A stretch of 64,000 nucleotides of DNA from positions 1 to 64,000 of the forward strand of contig VCMS01000086.1 of NCBI GenBank assembly GCA_022539475.1, read 5' to 3'. This document shows positions 42,114-53,772 of this stretch, in pieces. Position 1 is the first letter of the stretch. Each line of letters begins with the position of its first letter. This DNA comes from Gracilaria domingensis (taxonomy: Eukaryota > Rhodophyta > Florideophyceae > Gracilariales > Gracilariaceae). The translations under genes and the position numbers were made by a program. The notes beneath the pieces were generated by a model. The model was not told the DNA's origin. It was given only the letters and a program-made list of their open reading frames with translations, and made no database searches.

Positions 42114-43400
42114 ATGGAAACTATCACCCCAGAACACGCCGCCGTTTCTGTAGATCTTTTGCAGGAACATTTATTGGAACGAGACTCCAAACTTTCTGCC
42201 TACTCTTCAGGAAAATTGAACGCCGATTCAGACGAGGAAAATGATTCAGACTCACCAATCTACGATTCATTTTATTTTCAGAATCAGTCCGAGATTATTA
42301 TGAAAATGACTAATTTCTCGTCAAAAGAATTTGATATGGTTTACAATATTGCGTCTAAAATTTTTTCTGAGAGCTGGAAGCAAGGTAGAGGAAGAAAATA
42401 TACTTTCTCTGAGAAAGATATATTTTTCATGACCTTGACTACTTTGAAACACGGCGGAAAGTGGGATTTTTTGGGACAGGTGTTTAACATAAACGGTGGA
42501 ACATTTGAGAGATTAATTATGAAGTTCATCTCTTCCGTGTCTTTGCAACTGTATAACCGGTATGTTGACAATGTAGATGGTCGATGGCCAATGAAGAAGG
42601 TTCTGCAGCATAACTTGGGATTTACGAATTATAAGCACTGCCGTTATGCCACAGACGTTATTTTTCAACAATCATATCGACCGAGTGGAAGTTTATCAGA
42701 GGCCAAGAAATACTTTAGCGGCAAACATAAGCTATATGGCTTAAAAACAGAAGTTTCTGTTTTACCCCATGGGTTTGCAATTAACGCTTCTGATTACGCT
42801 CCTGGTTCAACCTCAGATTTAAATATATTTTATTCGAATATTCAAACTCACAAGGTAGCGTTGGAAAAACGGGGCGATGAAGGCAGTAATTTTATTATTG
42901 ATGCTGGAAATATGCAGGACAAGTACCCCAACCAATGGGGAATATTGATGGACAAGGGCTATCAGGGTGCCGCGGAGCACGTAAGAGCAGTTATACCCAA
43001 GAAGAAGCCGATAAGAGGATATTTAACACAGGAAGAACAGCGCACAAATCGAAAAATTAGTTCTGATCGTGTTATCGCAGAAAACTATTTTGGGCGACTA
43101 ACACAACTATGGAACGTAATTGGCTCAAAATATCGCTGGGGTGAAAAATTCTATGATGATATATTTTCTTTTTGTGTGTCGATGACGAATGCACATGTTG
43201 GATGGCACCCATTAAGAGCAGCAGATGGCGAGTTTTATAACAGGGTTAAGAATCGCTTGAACGCTATTGGAGAGGATATGGCTATGAAGCGAAAACTGAC
43301 ACAGAAAAAATACAGAGAAAAGCGCAGGCGCCGAATGGAAGCGCAGTACAAACAAATTGGTTCGGATGAAGATACCGCTAAACCAAGCAATAATGTTTGA
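42114..43400 (+). CDS. PIF/Harbinger-type DDE transposase, intact
   Basis: 428 residues from ATG to TGA without interruption. The N-terminal ~60 residues are acidic/serine-rich. Then come a helical region (KYTFSEKDIFFMTLTTLKHG) and the DDE_4-type catalytic domain: D in GSTSDLNIF (about residue 235), D in LMDKGYQG (about 280) and E in VIAENYFGR (about 323). The C terminus is LRAADGEFYNRVKNRLNAIG followed by a basic tail (RKLTQKKYREKRRRRM). This is the nuclease/transferase of cut-and-paste Harbinger elements. The C terminus resembles transposases I associate with oomycetes. The partner Myb/SANT protein gene and the terminal repeats were not found by eye. Confidence 0.88.
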   Translation: METITPEHAAVSVDLLQEHLLERDSKLSAYSSGKLNADSDEENDSDSPIYDSFYFQNQSEIIMKMTNFSSKEFDMVYNIASKIFSESWKQGRGRKYTFSEKDIFFMTLTTLKHGGKWDFLGQVFNINGGTFERLIMKFISSVSLQLYNRYVDNVDGRWPMKKVLQHNLGFTNYKHCRYATDVIFQQSYRPSGSLSEAKKYFSGKHKLYGLKTEVSVLPHGFAINASDYAPGSTSDLNIFYSNIQTHKVALEKRGDEGSNFIIDAGNMQDKYPNQWGILMDKGYQGAAEHVRAVIPKKKPIRGYLTQEEQRTNRKISSDRVIAENYFGRLTQLWNVIGSKYRWGEKFYDDIFSFCVSMTNAHVGWHPLRAADGEFYNRVKNRLNAIGEDMAMKRKLTQKKYREKRRRRMEAQYKQIGSDEDTAKPSNNV

Positions 43401-43630
43401 TATATGTAAATGAATGATCTATGTGCAAGAACTGCGCTTTTTGCAATAAAAGTTTATTCTTCCTTTGCATTCTTTATTTCGATCAAAATTTTGTTTTGAT
43501 AGAAATAGCTTATATTTCTACAACCATAGGATATAAAAGGATAAAGATAATCCTTCAAGATGTACTTAGTATTTGAAAGAGAGATCTATTGGGATTTCAA
43601 AATTTAAATCAAATTTAATTTGGGGAACAT
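43401..43630. other. AT-rich sequence after PIF transposase
   Basis: AATAAAAG at about 43445 may be a polyadenylation signal of the transposase. Otherwise nothing is recognised. Confidence 0.45.
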
Positions 43631-44349
43631 TAGATTTTCGAGGAAGGAAGAAAGGGATTTATTTGAACGGGAGTGAGGGGAAGGATGATCTAATCAGCGA
43701 TTACTTGGAATATCTGCATGCACTGGATTTATCACCGCTTCGCCGGCGTCGCTCGGCGTCGTCGTCTTCGATCGCGTCTTGCTTCGATCTCTCATTGCGC
43801 GATCGACGGCGACGAATCTCTCTTTTTACCGCGCGACGCCGGTCAGGAGCATAATCCTACCGTCCAGACTGATCGCACTGCAGTTTCTTTCGCTTTCTGG
43901 ACGCGATTTGCAGACTGCTAACTATTGTAACTATCCATCTCTATTTCTGCCTCGTCTATGCTCTGCGCAACTCGGTACAGGTAACATCGGTGAAGAGATG
44001 ATCAGGATCCCATACCTTTTTCTTCCGTGGTTGGTCTTTCTTTTGCCCACGTGGTTTTTTTGGCGCTATCGAAGTTTTAATGGTGGTGATCGAATCAATC
44101 CTCCCTATGTTTTCTGTACTTTTCGGTGACTATATGTATCATTAACGTTGCAATGCATGCAACAGAGCGGCTCAGATCCAAAGGATCATCGCTGTTGGGG
44201 CGGGTGCAGTGCTGTCCTGGTCGGACACACTGAACGCGCATGGTCGTGCCGTGCGGTGTAGCAGAGCATGATGGGTCGTGCCCGCTCTGTGTCTCCCACC
44301 TTGCCAAAACTTAAAGATCTTCCGAGAGCGCTACGATAGTGATGAATAA
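43631..44349 (+). repeat. Tandem duplication, copy 1
   Basis: The unit starts TAGATTTTCGAGGA and ends GATAGTGATGAATAA. Copy 2 begins at the next base. The shared parts are 43631 to about 43827 and about 44207-44349. About 380 bp between them is absent from copy 2. A reading frame LEYLHALDLSPLRRRRS appears in both copies, but it is short and may be incidental. Confidence 0.8.
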
Positions 44350-44717
44350 TAGATTTTCGAGGAACGAAGAAGTAGATTTATTTGAACGGGAGTGAGCGGA
44401 AGGATGATCTAATCAGCGATTACTTGGAATATCTGCATGCACTGGATTTATCACCGCTTCGCCGGCGTCGCTCGGCGTCGTCGTCTTCGATCGCCTCTTG
44501 CTTCGCTCTCGCATTGCGCGATCGACGGCGACGGATCTCTCTTTTCAATTTCCCTTCCCACCCGTCTCTGGGAGAAGTGCTGTCCTGGTCGGACACACTG
44601 AACGCGCATGGTCGTGCCGTGCGGTGTAGCAGAGCATGATGGGTCGTGCCCGCTCTGTGTCTCCCACCTTACCAAAACTTAATGATCTTCCGAGAGCGCT
44701 TCGATAGTGATGAATAA
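44350..44717 (+). repeat. Tandem duplication, copy 2 (internally deleted)
   Basis: About 368 bp, head-to-tail with copy 1 and highly similar at both ends (for example GTCCTGGTCGGACACACTG at 44209 and 44582). The inner 380 bp is missing. No terminal repeats or coding function were recognised. Confidence 0.8.
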
Positions 44718-45339
44718 AGATAGAAACAATGTCTATCTTGAACACAAATAGTTACAGCGATGCGTATATAAAAAAGCACCCTTCAAAGAAGTAATATCTA
44801 CAGCATTTATCGCAGACGTCCAGCTCCTCTTGAAAGTTGCACAGGTAATATCGCTAAAAATAAATCAGAGCTTTGAGAAGCAAGCTTCTCCAACGGAAGA
44901 AACCGCGAAGCTCCCATGCAAAAATATTTGAAAGCTTAGAAAATAAATCATTTTGGAGTAATTAGCTTCTAAACTTGTCGCAATATATTTCGAAACAGGG
45001 CGAAAACTTAGAAGAAGCAAATGCACAAAACGCTTTTTGCAAACTTAGAATCCAAAATTTCGTGCTAAATATATTTGAAAAAATTTACTGTTATCTCACT
45101 AGCTCTCTAAATGTCCCTCACCACGTAAAAGAGTTTCTGTTTGACAGTAAAAAACATAACAAGCGAGAGGTATATTATGAAAACGAATAAAGGAAAGTAA
45201 TCAATTTAATACATTGACATTTGTCTAACAGTAATGGAAAATGAACGATGAAGTGTACAGTTAAAGATGTAGGTATACATTTAAAGAAGTTAAATGCCCA
45301 AAAAAAAGTTAAAGTGCAGATTCGTATGAAAGACTGACA
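44718..45339. other. AT-rich region without recognised gene
   Basis: A 71-codon ORF (44975-45190) has no known motif. Nothing else is supported. Confidence 0.4.
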
Positions 45340-45534
45340 AATCTACCAAAAAAGAGAACTTATTACAGCCTTAGCAAGTTGACATATATACTTGTATATC
45401 AAAGCAACAGCAGTACAGTTTAATTTCTAAGCAAAAACATATAGAAAAACAATCAAAAAAATATGACTAAATGTGACTTACTATGAATTATTTTTGAGTT
45501 CTGGAATTGGTCAAAACTTTTACTCACAAATACG
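45340..45534. mobile_element. Decayed second copy of the hAT-like MITE (right end)
   Basis: TTAGCAAGTTGACATATATACTTGTATAT and TTTCTAAGCAAA, followed by ATGACTAAATGTGACT and CTCACAAATACGATCA, match in order the last ~200 bp of 25592-26143. The left terminal repeat is not evident. Confidence 0.65.
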
Positions 45535-45748
45535 ATCACGACGACAACAATTGCTACGATTGGGGTCGTCGTTGTCACTACGTTCGAGATTGATACAAAC
45601 GGAAGCGTAACTCCGGAGAAAGTAGCAATACTTGAACTCCGACTTTCTACCAAGAGGGAATAAACATGGTAATCACCACTCCAACCTTTGCTTATATGTA
45701 ATGCAAAAGCGACATAATTAACCCGCGTGACCTGATGTTTATTGCAGA
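45535..45748. other. Short region before the Copia remnant
   Basis: No supported feature; a few short ORFs only. It may include the decayed gag of the Copia element. Confidence 0.3.
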
Positions 45749-48132
45749 ATGTCAATGTACGATACTCACATTGCAGTACTCTCACAACACCTGTTCGACA
45801 TTGAATATATCGATTTAGGCGCCAATCATCACTGTTCTTATTCACGAGAATCATTTATAGGCTACAAGACAATCAACATCGAGCTCGTTCACGATGCTTT
45901 TAGTACAGCTCGTCTTGTTAGGAAGGGCCATGTTTAAATTCTTTTGAATAAAGGTATAGGTATTCTTTTAATCGGTGTACTAAGTGCAGCCTTCATGGTG
46001 ATGTTCACTTCAACGCTAGGCCCGTTTAGTTGCATCTCCATTATGGCTTTTCATCGCGATTCTAAGTTGATCTTGGAAACGCAAATCCACCAAGAGCTCC
46101 TCATCATGGAGCTTAGTGACCAAAAAATACAGATCATAATCATGGACGCCGGTAACAACAAACAAAAACTGGCTTTAGAATGGCATAGACGCACTGGGCA
46201 CCTACATCAAATCAAGTACCGGCATCTATTGATGGCCTTGGACTCTGTTCTTTACTTTTGACGGTCTATCTTTGGGTCTTTAACTTGTGTCCCATGCCTC
46301 GCTGGAAACATGAAGCGCAATTCATTGATCGCCAGGCTGCTATCGATCTCAACTTCAAATCCATTAAAGCTTATCCACATGGAAGTTTCTGAAAAGATCT
46401 CGCCATTTTTCTCTCGCGCCATATCTTGCTACATCTACGCCTTTGCTGATTTCGACGACTACAACTCAAAGTAGGACGTCTTCTTTCTGACGGAAAAGAC
46501 TAGGGCCAACAGTATCAAGAACGTAAAATAGTATGAGCGCAGTTCTGAGCTTGAGCTCAGCCACTCGTTTCGACTCAAGAATGTTCGCCTGGACGAAGCA
46601 GTCGAATATAAGAACAACGAGTTTAAACTATTCTGCCACAACAACAGCATCAAGCTAGAATTCCCTCCTGCCTACTTCTCTCAATAAAAAGGAGCTGCCG
46701 AGAAACTCATCCAGAGAAACTGGAGTAGAACATGTGTGCTCTTGTTCGCGAGCAAACTCCCCGCCTCTTTTCTGCGCGGAAGCTATGAATCATTCAAAGT
46801 AGCTACGAAACCGGACACCGTCCTCCCACATCCAGAGACGGATTCTAATGTTGGAATGGGATCCATCGACAAAGATCGACCTCTCACGTTCTAGACTTCA
46901 GACAGTTGGGCTATGTCTTTGTCTATCGCTCGAAAACGGTCCCAAGCAAGGGTTCCTATCACGTTCCGTGCTTTTGCACTTCGCTGGCATGCAGAGTGAC
47001 TACACTCTTTTCCGTGTCTTCGTATTAGAGAAAAGCTCTGTTCGGACGTGTCGGAACTTGAACTTGAAGCCGGTCAGCCCCTCTACACTCTTCAACATAT
47101 CAAGCCTTTTTGAAGGTATCACGAGACAACAAGAGGCCGAGAAAGTGGAGGCGGAGCCATCTAAACAGCCTTATATAGAGAAAACGAACTTGATAGAGCA
47201 TCTTGTGAAAGCTTTCAAGACCATTTTCTACCACCTCTCGCGGTTCTGAGTCTCAAAGAAGACACTGGATAACCGATTTGTACCGCAATCCTTCAAGGAG
47301 GCGTGCAGAGACACAAGATGGTGTGAAGCCTTTGACCGCGAAATGAATGCCGTGGTCCTGGGAAAGACATGGGAACTCACCCCTCGCCAAGCTTGGATGA
47401 AACCTGTGCCGTACACATGAGTCTACAAGGAGAAAATGCTCGATAGAATCAGAAAGAAGTTCTTGAACAAGGCACACCGCACTCTACGGGGAGGACAAGC
47501 AGAAGCGATTCATTGACTTCGATCCAAACAACACTTACGCTGCTGTTGCCTGCAACAAAGCTCTTCGTATTTGCCTGGCCGTCTCGGCTGCAGAGAACCT
47601 CATACCGAAAGGAGCTAACATATCGAACGCATATCTCTGCGGCAAACTGGATGTCCCAATATTCATGGAGCAAACAACCGACTCCTCCGGTATTCCTGCA
47701 AAACCGGGCTTCTGCAGGCTACTCAACTCCCTTTACGGAGCTGTGCTAACTGGGATCATCTGGGGCTCCTTCTTCTCGGAAATTCTATTGTCATGGGGAT
47801 TCGTGACATCGGCTCTCGACTCACGAGTCTTCATGTACGTTGAGGAAGACCGGTTTTTAATCGTCCCAGTAATCGTTGACAACTGCGCCTTTGATGCCAA
47901 CAGCGTAAACCTCTTGACATACTTCAAGGAACGACTATCGAAAACTTTTGACGTGAAGCTGTATGGTGAGCTTAATTCATTTATTGGTTGGAGTATCCAA
48001 CGTTCCGTGCTTGGCATAAATGTCACGCAATATGGCTACGCATTACAACTGCTCAAAAAGTTTGGAATGCAACGATGCAACACCGTGCAGTCTCCCTTCC
48101 CATTCGTAGCCAACTTACTCCCGACAGGCGAT
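45749..48132 (+). pseudogene. Decayed Ty1/Copia pol
   Basis: In order on +: a protease-like YIDLGANHHCSYSRESFIGYK (usual D-S/T-G changed to DLG, 45800-45870), a GAG-pre-integrase motif LEWHRRTGHLHQIKYRHL (about 46175-46230), broken integrase segments (for example NSIKLEFPPAYFS near 46650), an RT start TWELTPRQAW near 47370, and RT palm CRLLNSLYGAVLTG, FVTSALDSRVFM, LIVPVIVDNC with the second catalytic D changed to N (47700-47890). Many stops and frameshifts separate them. The protease-integrase-RT order is that of Copia, not Gypsy. It ends abruptly at LTR H. Confidence 0.8.
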
Positions 48133-49141
48133 TGTAGAGCAAAACCCCACGATGAAAGCTATGGGGAATCTCCACTAGAATGTCCGAGTCCTATTTCCTG
48201 TGCAGGCCTGACTCAGCGATAGGACCCTCTCTCCGTACTCAAGTCGAGTGAAAGGGCGGGTGTAACACCGAAGACGGTGACTGGCTATACGTACAGAAGT
48301 GGGATGCAAAGAACGGTGTAAGTCCAGAGATGGAGTGTGATCCGAACCTGAACAAATAATGAGGGGGAAAAGGGGACCGTGCAAAGGGGAGAAAGCTCAC
48401 GGTAGAAACCACCAGACCGAAGCTACGGACCGTGCCAACCGGTGGGAACAGGTCTGACAGCCGAGCGACGCACTCACAGGCGCCAAGAATGAACCCAATA
48501 CTAGGGCGCAAGCGATAACTGAACCAGGTGAACAAGTGTCAACAACGAGAGTAACTAGAGTAATAACAACAAGAGAAAAAAGAAAAATAAAAAAGAAACA
48601 ACCGACGCGGCGGTGAAAACAATCAAATTTTCAAAGATGGCAAAACAAGTGCTTCCTTATTCACATTGAGGGTAGCCGTGCCGATACCAGTCGTTTTCAC
48701 TCTTCTCATAGAGTCGTAGACCCACGTATGCAGCAAGCTACTATAGCCCGACTCTGCACAGGATTCGACTTGAGTGTCAACTCAGTTATTCATTTACTTG
48801 AAGGCTAAAGGGTGAGATAACCGGAGCATATATACTACTACTACAATATCTACTGTGCACACCTTCCGAAGGTTCTACACGTGGACAACCTACTCTCAGG
48901 AGGTAGGGTAGCTCCTAACGGGCGTGGCACAACTATCTGCAGGCCAATCTTCACACGTGGACACCTAATTTACTTACTATGCGCTTTCTATAGAGGAGTC
49001 ACCTATCCAGGCTCCGTAAAAACCCTCCGAAAACTGCCCAAAAGTAAAGGGAGTTTTCATAACTTGGCCACGTCAACGACCATCGATACCATCTCATTAT
49101 GAGCAATAATGCATCCAATAGCGGAAAGTCGTTGCTTCACA
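48133..49141 (-). repeat. Gypsy LTR H (related to LTR of A)
   Basis: It starts TGTAGAGCAAAACCC and ends GTTGCTTCACA, similar along its length to the LTRs of A but clearly diverged. It includes the hairpin block (48258-48294) and TATATATACTACTAC. The following TCTCTCCCC resembles the PPT of A, after which similarity ends. No matching five-base flanks were found. It is therefore probably a truncated element end, not a clean solo LTR. Confidence 0.85.
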
Positions 49142-51213
49142 TCTCTCCCCGGTACGCATCCAGTTGCCCTGGGCTAAATTAATTTTATTTTACACATGGA
49201 AATCGCATCTAAATTGCAGAGGCGCACTTTAGGTCTTACGTTTAATCTCTAGAAGGTCAGCTTTATGTTTACTTTTCGATGTCTCAGTGGTACAGCGCTT
49301 GCATGTAGATAGTCTCGTACATGTGTGGGCGGTAGCGTAGAGATCTAGGCAGTAGTCGCAAACTGGATAGCATCCTATTGCACGTTCATGGCTGCTTATC
49401 AGAACGAGACCAACCCAAGAGATTTACTACTGTGTAACAAGATTGACGAAAAGCAACTAACCGAGTCTAGTGCGGGCCGCACTAGACTATGCTTCAGTAG
49501 CGTCCGCAGGGTTTAATGCCTTCTCCCTTTGCATTCCCATCCGCATGCCCGACTCTCCTCTTCGCGTGCCCTGTCTAACCAATAGAACTAGACATCCCAA
49601 TTTCCTCTTCTTAAGCGCTATTTAAGCTTGCAAACATCCTCATTCTCTATTTAGTTTAGTAGTCGTTTCATGGTTTAAAAGTACAACTTTGTCGTAAAAC
49701 AAAGCTAAATGCAACAAAGTACCTATTTTCATTCCGGATATAATGAAAGGCTTTACAATTGTAATTCAATTTAGGAATAATATAGCAAAGCCAGAGGCTT
49801 CTACAATTTCCGTTTTACAAAAATTCAACGTTGATTCAAAACAGGGCATTGGTACCTAATAATTAGTTTTAAGCAGCTAAAACACTTTCAACTGTACATA
49901 AAGTGAAACAAAACTGCGAGGATCTGTCAAGGTTACAGAGATATCAAACTGTGTTTATCGGTTAGTGGGATACCATTGTTTGTCTTTTAAATTCGACATG
50001 ACCACCACCAATGCACTCTGTGTTTCGCTATGTCGTTCAAAACTGCTAAAAGCCTACAAGAACAACAAATATTTGTCTAAATGTCTAAACATCAGTATTG
50101 ATGTCCTGGAGAACAGCGGTTTGGGTAAAATTCACTCCTCATCCAAACAGATAGCAAACTTTTGGCATATTTTCGATGCGAGAACTAACTAAAATTAATC
50201 TTCATTACATTATACATTGAATTCATTGATACCGCTATGTTGTTTCGTGTGCAAGTAACGCACTCCATTATATCAGATTATGAATTCGATACAGGGAAAT
50301 TATTTCCCAGTCCCGTCTTTCTTTTCCACCACAAGAATTGTGTTGCAAAAGAAAGACAGAACCTATTCTTGTCAACGCTTATTGAGAAAGAGCGTGAGTA
50401 TGCTGAGTGCCTACAAAGCCGGGTCTCGATTATGTTAGAGGTTAACGTTTTCAACGGTCTTGAAATTGATTTCTTTGTGGCCCAGATTATGAAAACGGTT
50501 AACGTTTTCAACGGTTTCAAAAATGATCTATTCGTGGCCTTACAATGATGCGTCGTACGGACACCAAATCTCTACTAACGTGACAACTTTGCCATGGGGA
50601 CGGCAATATAATGTTGATCTGCGAAAGACGCACTGAAATGCGCTGTACAAAACCGTTCTGTCTGACGTACCAGAGACATTTCCAGTGGAAGGTTTTGGCG
50701 AACCTCTTTGATATATAGCATAAGGAGAGTATGGTAAAATCGCTGGGAACAACTCAATCTTTATAATCGCATCACGCAAAATCGTCACAAGCGAGCTCTA
50801 CGTTTTCATGCAGTTGTCAATATTGTCCAAATTGCAATTCAATGTGCAGAAAAGCATACGATATATAATAGAAAGAAATAAATTTCTCCATCTTTACTGT
50901 CAATTTAAATTAAGTTCATTCAGAAAACAACCACATTGATATTCAGTAGACCTAGAACATTATTTGTAGATTTCTTCTTGAATCAAAGCGTGATTACACT
51001 TTATCACTTGATCTAGGAACAAAAGGTATATCTCCTGAAGGAATAAAACTACTCTAACTCAACTCCTTTGATATATCCATATTGTAATTGATGAAACTCA
51101 ACAAATCAATTTAGAACGCTGACATTGAGAGAAACTTTTATCATATTGTAGATATCTAGGTCCTACAGAAATTACTCAAGTGGGGCAGGGGGTGCAACAG
51201 TTGCGTCGTCAGA
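49142..51213. other. AT-rich region without recognised gene
   Basis: There are several ORFs of 75-103 codons (49965-50192, 50237-50548), none with a recognisable motif. A tRNA-Ala-like stretch lies at 49278-49305. A ~57-bp repeat of about 1.7 units (GTTAACGTTTTCAACGGT at 50441 and about 50498) explains the repeated VFNG in the 103-codon ORF. The rightmost part probably belongs to the PIF element whose C terminus ends at 51214. Confidence 0.45.
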
Positions 51214-52089
51214 TTATGCCTCATTCTGGAACAATGGAGATTCCTTACCAACAGTTTCATTCGCTTCAATATCAGTTTTGAACATTTCCGACACAACAGG
51301 ATTCTGAGCCTCGGTATTTGTAATATCATCCATCACTATAGTTCTTCGTCCCTTGTACGATTCTTTCCTTTGCGCACTGCGCTTTCTCTCAGAGTTCACA
51401 CCAATTGTATATAACCTATTCTTTTTCCTTCTGAAAAATTCACCATCAGCAGTTGGTAGAGGATTCTTCATAACATGAAAATTAGTAAAAGCTAAACAGA
51501 ATTTGAAGAACATGGCCAAACTAGAGCGCTTTCTCTTCAATTTTGATCCAATTAAAGACCAGAGACTCTGCATCCTTCCGAAGTAGTTCTCAACAATTAT
51601 TCCATCGCTGGCAATAGACCGATTACGACGACACTCCGCATAAGTCAAACACCCATTCTGCGGTGTCTTTTTTCCGACAATACAGCGTAGCACCCGCTCC
51701 ATTCTAACGTATCCCTTGTCTATCAAAACCGCCCAAGTATCAAATGATCTTTCCTCTTCACCATTGAGGTTCTACAAAGCTTCATCTTCCGCCTTCTCCT
51801 GTAGCGCTTTGTTATGAAAGCTCATATTCTGCTGAAGTATCGTACTGTCAGCAACTGATCCTCGATGAGGTTCGAAACAATTAAGAGCTTGGCCGCAGGG
51901 CAGAACTGATACCTTCAATTTTTGCCGGTAAAGCTTGTGTTTTCCGCTAAAAAACTTTTTGCCATCTTCCATAGAACAGAATGGGCGATTTCTATGAAGA
52001 AAAACAATATCAGCAGTGTGGTGTAAAATCCAGCTATGGAAATGACACGAAAGAGGCGGTTCAGACCTCTCTCTTATAGGGCTGCACAG
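51214..52089 (-). pseudogene. Second PIF/Harbinger-type transposase, cut by element F
   Basis: The C-terminal part of a transposase related to that at 42114: KKFFSGKHKLYRQKLKVSVL, D in GSVADSTIL, D in LIDKGYVRM and E in IVENYFGRM, then TADGEFFRRKKNRLYTIGV and a basic tail. One in-frame TAG (51772-51774) splits it. The N-terminal part is missing because the LTR of F starts near 52090. It should lie beyond the right edge of the window, past the 5' LTR of F. Confidence 0.82.
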
Positions 52090-53772
52090 CAGTAGAGCGC
52101 CCTCACGGGATGACACGGCTAGGCCGGGCGTAACTCCGAGGTCAACTCTTCTCGACAACGGAGAGAGCGAAAAAAAAGAAGGCGCGTCCAGCGGTAGAAA
52201 TCACGACACTGTCGGTAATGACGTCGCAGCGGTGATTATAATACTCGCACAAATGGCGACGACACGGGGTAGCGGTAAGGAGCCACGCCGGTGATCGTGC
52301 CAAGAACAGTAGGCACCGGTATGTAGCTTAGCAATACCTGTATGACAAGGGCAAAAACGAACAAACGCGCACACAAAATAAACACGCAATAGCGGTAGTT
52401 GTGTTAGAGATTCCGCGGACAACAGTCCCTTCACAAGGTGCGAGCTCTCCGTAAAGAGTTTACTACACACCTAGGATAGAAAGTTAGAGCCGAACACTCG
52501 GTTGTTCCGTTTACTTCCTCAACACTGGGTGCAGCTCAACCTACTAAGTAGTGAAGATTGCCACTGTCAAGTCTGCAACCGAGCTAACTAAATTAAATAA
52601 TAAATATGTAAAACATCCCAAAGTTGGGTGCCAACCGTCCATACACGTGTGTCACCATCCAGCAATGCTATGTCAACGCGTGTGGAGCAAACACGATCCG
52701 GTAATCGGCACCTAATGCATCTCATAATCAGCACTGAACCCCTTGGGTGACATGGCCCACACTATTAATGGCACCCCCATTTTTTGGTAAATGTCGAAAT
52801 AAGCCTGCAGGAACCTTTGTAGGTAGATGTGGTAATTGGCTCAGGGATACGAGCGGACGCTGGACTTTGTAGTCGAGGTGTAGAGTAGATACGCAAGGTG
52901 TACCCGCCGGGGTGTGCATAGGAACCCTGACACTGGGTCGTACACGTTTTCGAACGTCGAGAGGTACACACCGCCGTGGTAGTTAGTAAAAGCTTAATTT
53001 TTGGTAGATTCCTATATAGGCTGGGGCCAGTTCGCCCTGGAGCCCACCAAGTAAACTCACCTGAGTCGCGTCCTATCTCCCAGGACCGGGCTTTAGATAT
53101 TGTTGCCTACGTAGGTTTACTACTCCTCGCGGAGGGTAACCACGACTGGTCTCGGCATATCTACCCCTCAGGGTCCTTAAGGAAGCGTAGGCTTGCATCT
53201 ATTGTTGGTTTCTTGTTACCGCTCCGATATCGGCTACTGTCGAGTGTCTTGGCCAAGGAGTGGCGTGGCTCTGGACATCGACACCTGGTTTAGGTACTGC
53301 TTCCGCCCCCGTACGGGCATTCTCTGGCCCCACTCTGGTGCATACTGTTGGCACCACTGCGTGGTCGTCGCGCCGCTGTCGGCTCTGTTTCCGCCGGTTG
53401 TCACGGGCCGTAGCTCCGCTGCGTGGTCGGTTTCCGTATACACCGTCCACACGGTTGAGTTTTCGTGATCCCATCTTTCGGGCTCTACCTCGTTACCCAC
53501 TTGGGCTCCGCTCCTTTCCTGGTTTCAACTCTGTAGGTACAGCCAGTCACCGTCTCCGGTCTTACATTCGGCTTGCTTCTCGCTTGAGCACGGACAGAGG
53601 GCTGTGTCGCTGAGATTGCCCATATAGGGAGCAGGACTCGGACATTCTGTGGATCATCCTCATTTCTGGGTTTGCTCTACAACGCGTCCAACGTCACTGA
53701 CTTCCACTGCACAGCAGGCGCAATGACTTCACCGCAAAAGCGAGAATATACCGCAAATTGCGTTGCACTACA
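52090..53772 (-). repeat. 3' LTR of element F, split by LTR G
   Basis: The left end is near AGTAGAGCGCCC (the expected TG has changed, so the boundary is approximate). The right end is TTGCACTACA. It shares ACTAAATTAAATAATAAAT (about 52586) with the LTRs of E. Without G it is only about 680 bp, so it has lost some sequence. Confidence 0.7.
52681..53681 (+). repeat. Solo LTR G inside LTR of F
   Basis: 1001 bp, starting TGTGGAGC and ending GCTCTACA, flanked by the perfect duplication ACGCG (52676-52680 and 53682-53686). It is related to the LTRs of A and B, including the hairpin block GTAGGTACAGCCAGTCACCG at 53533. It arose by recombination between two LTRs, leaving no internal sequence. Confidence 0.92.

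Noticed and set aside
48133-49141. LTR H as a clean solo LTR
   Set aside because: No five-base direct repeat at its edges (GCGAT left, TCTCT right), and PPT-like internal bases follow it, so a truncated element end fits better.
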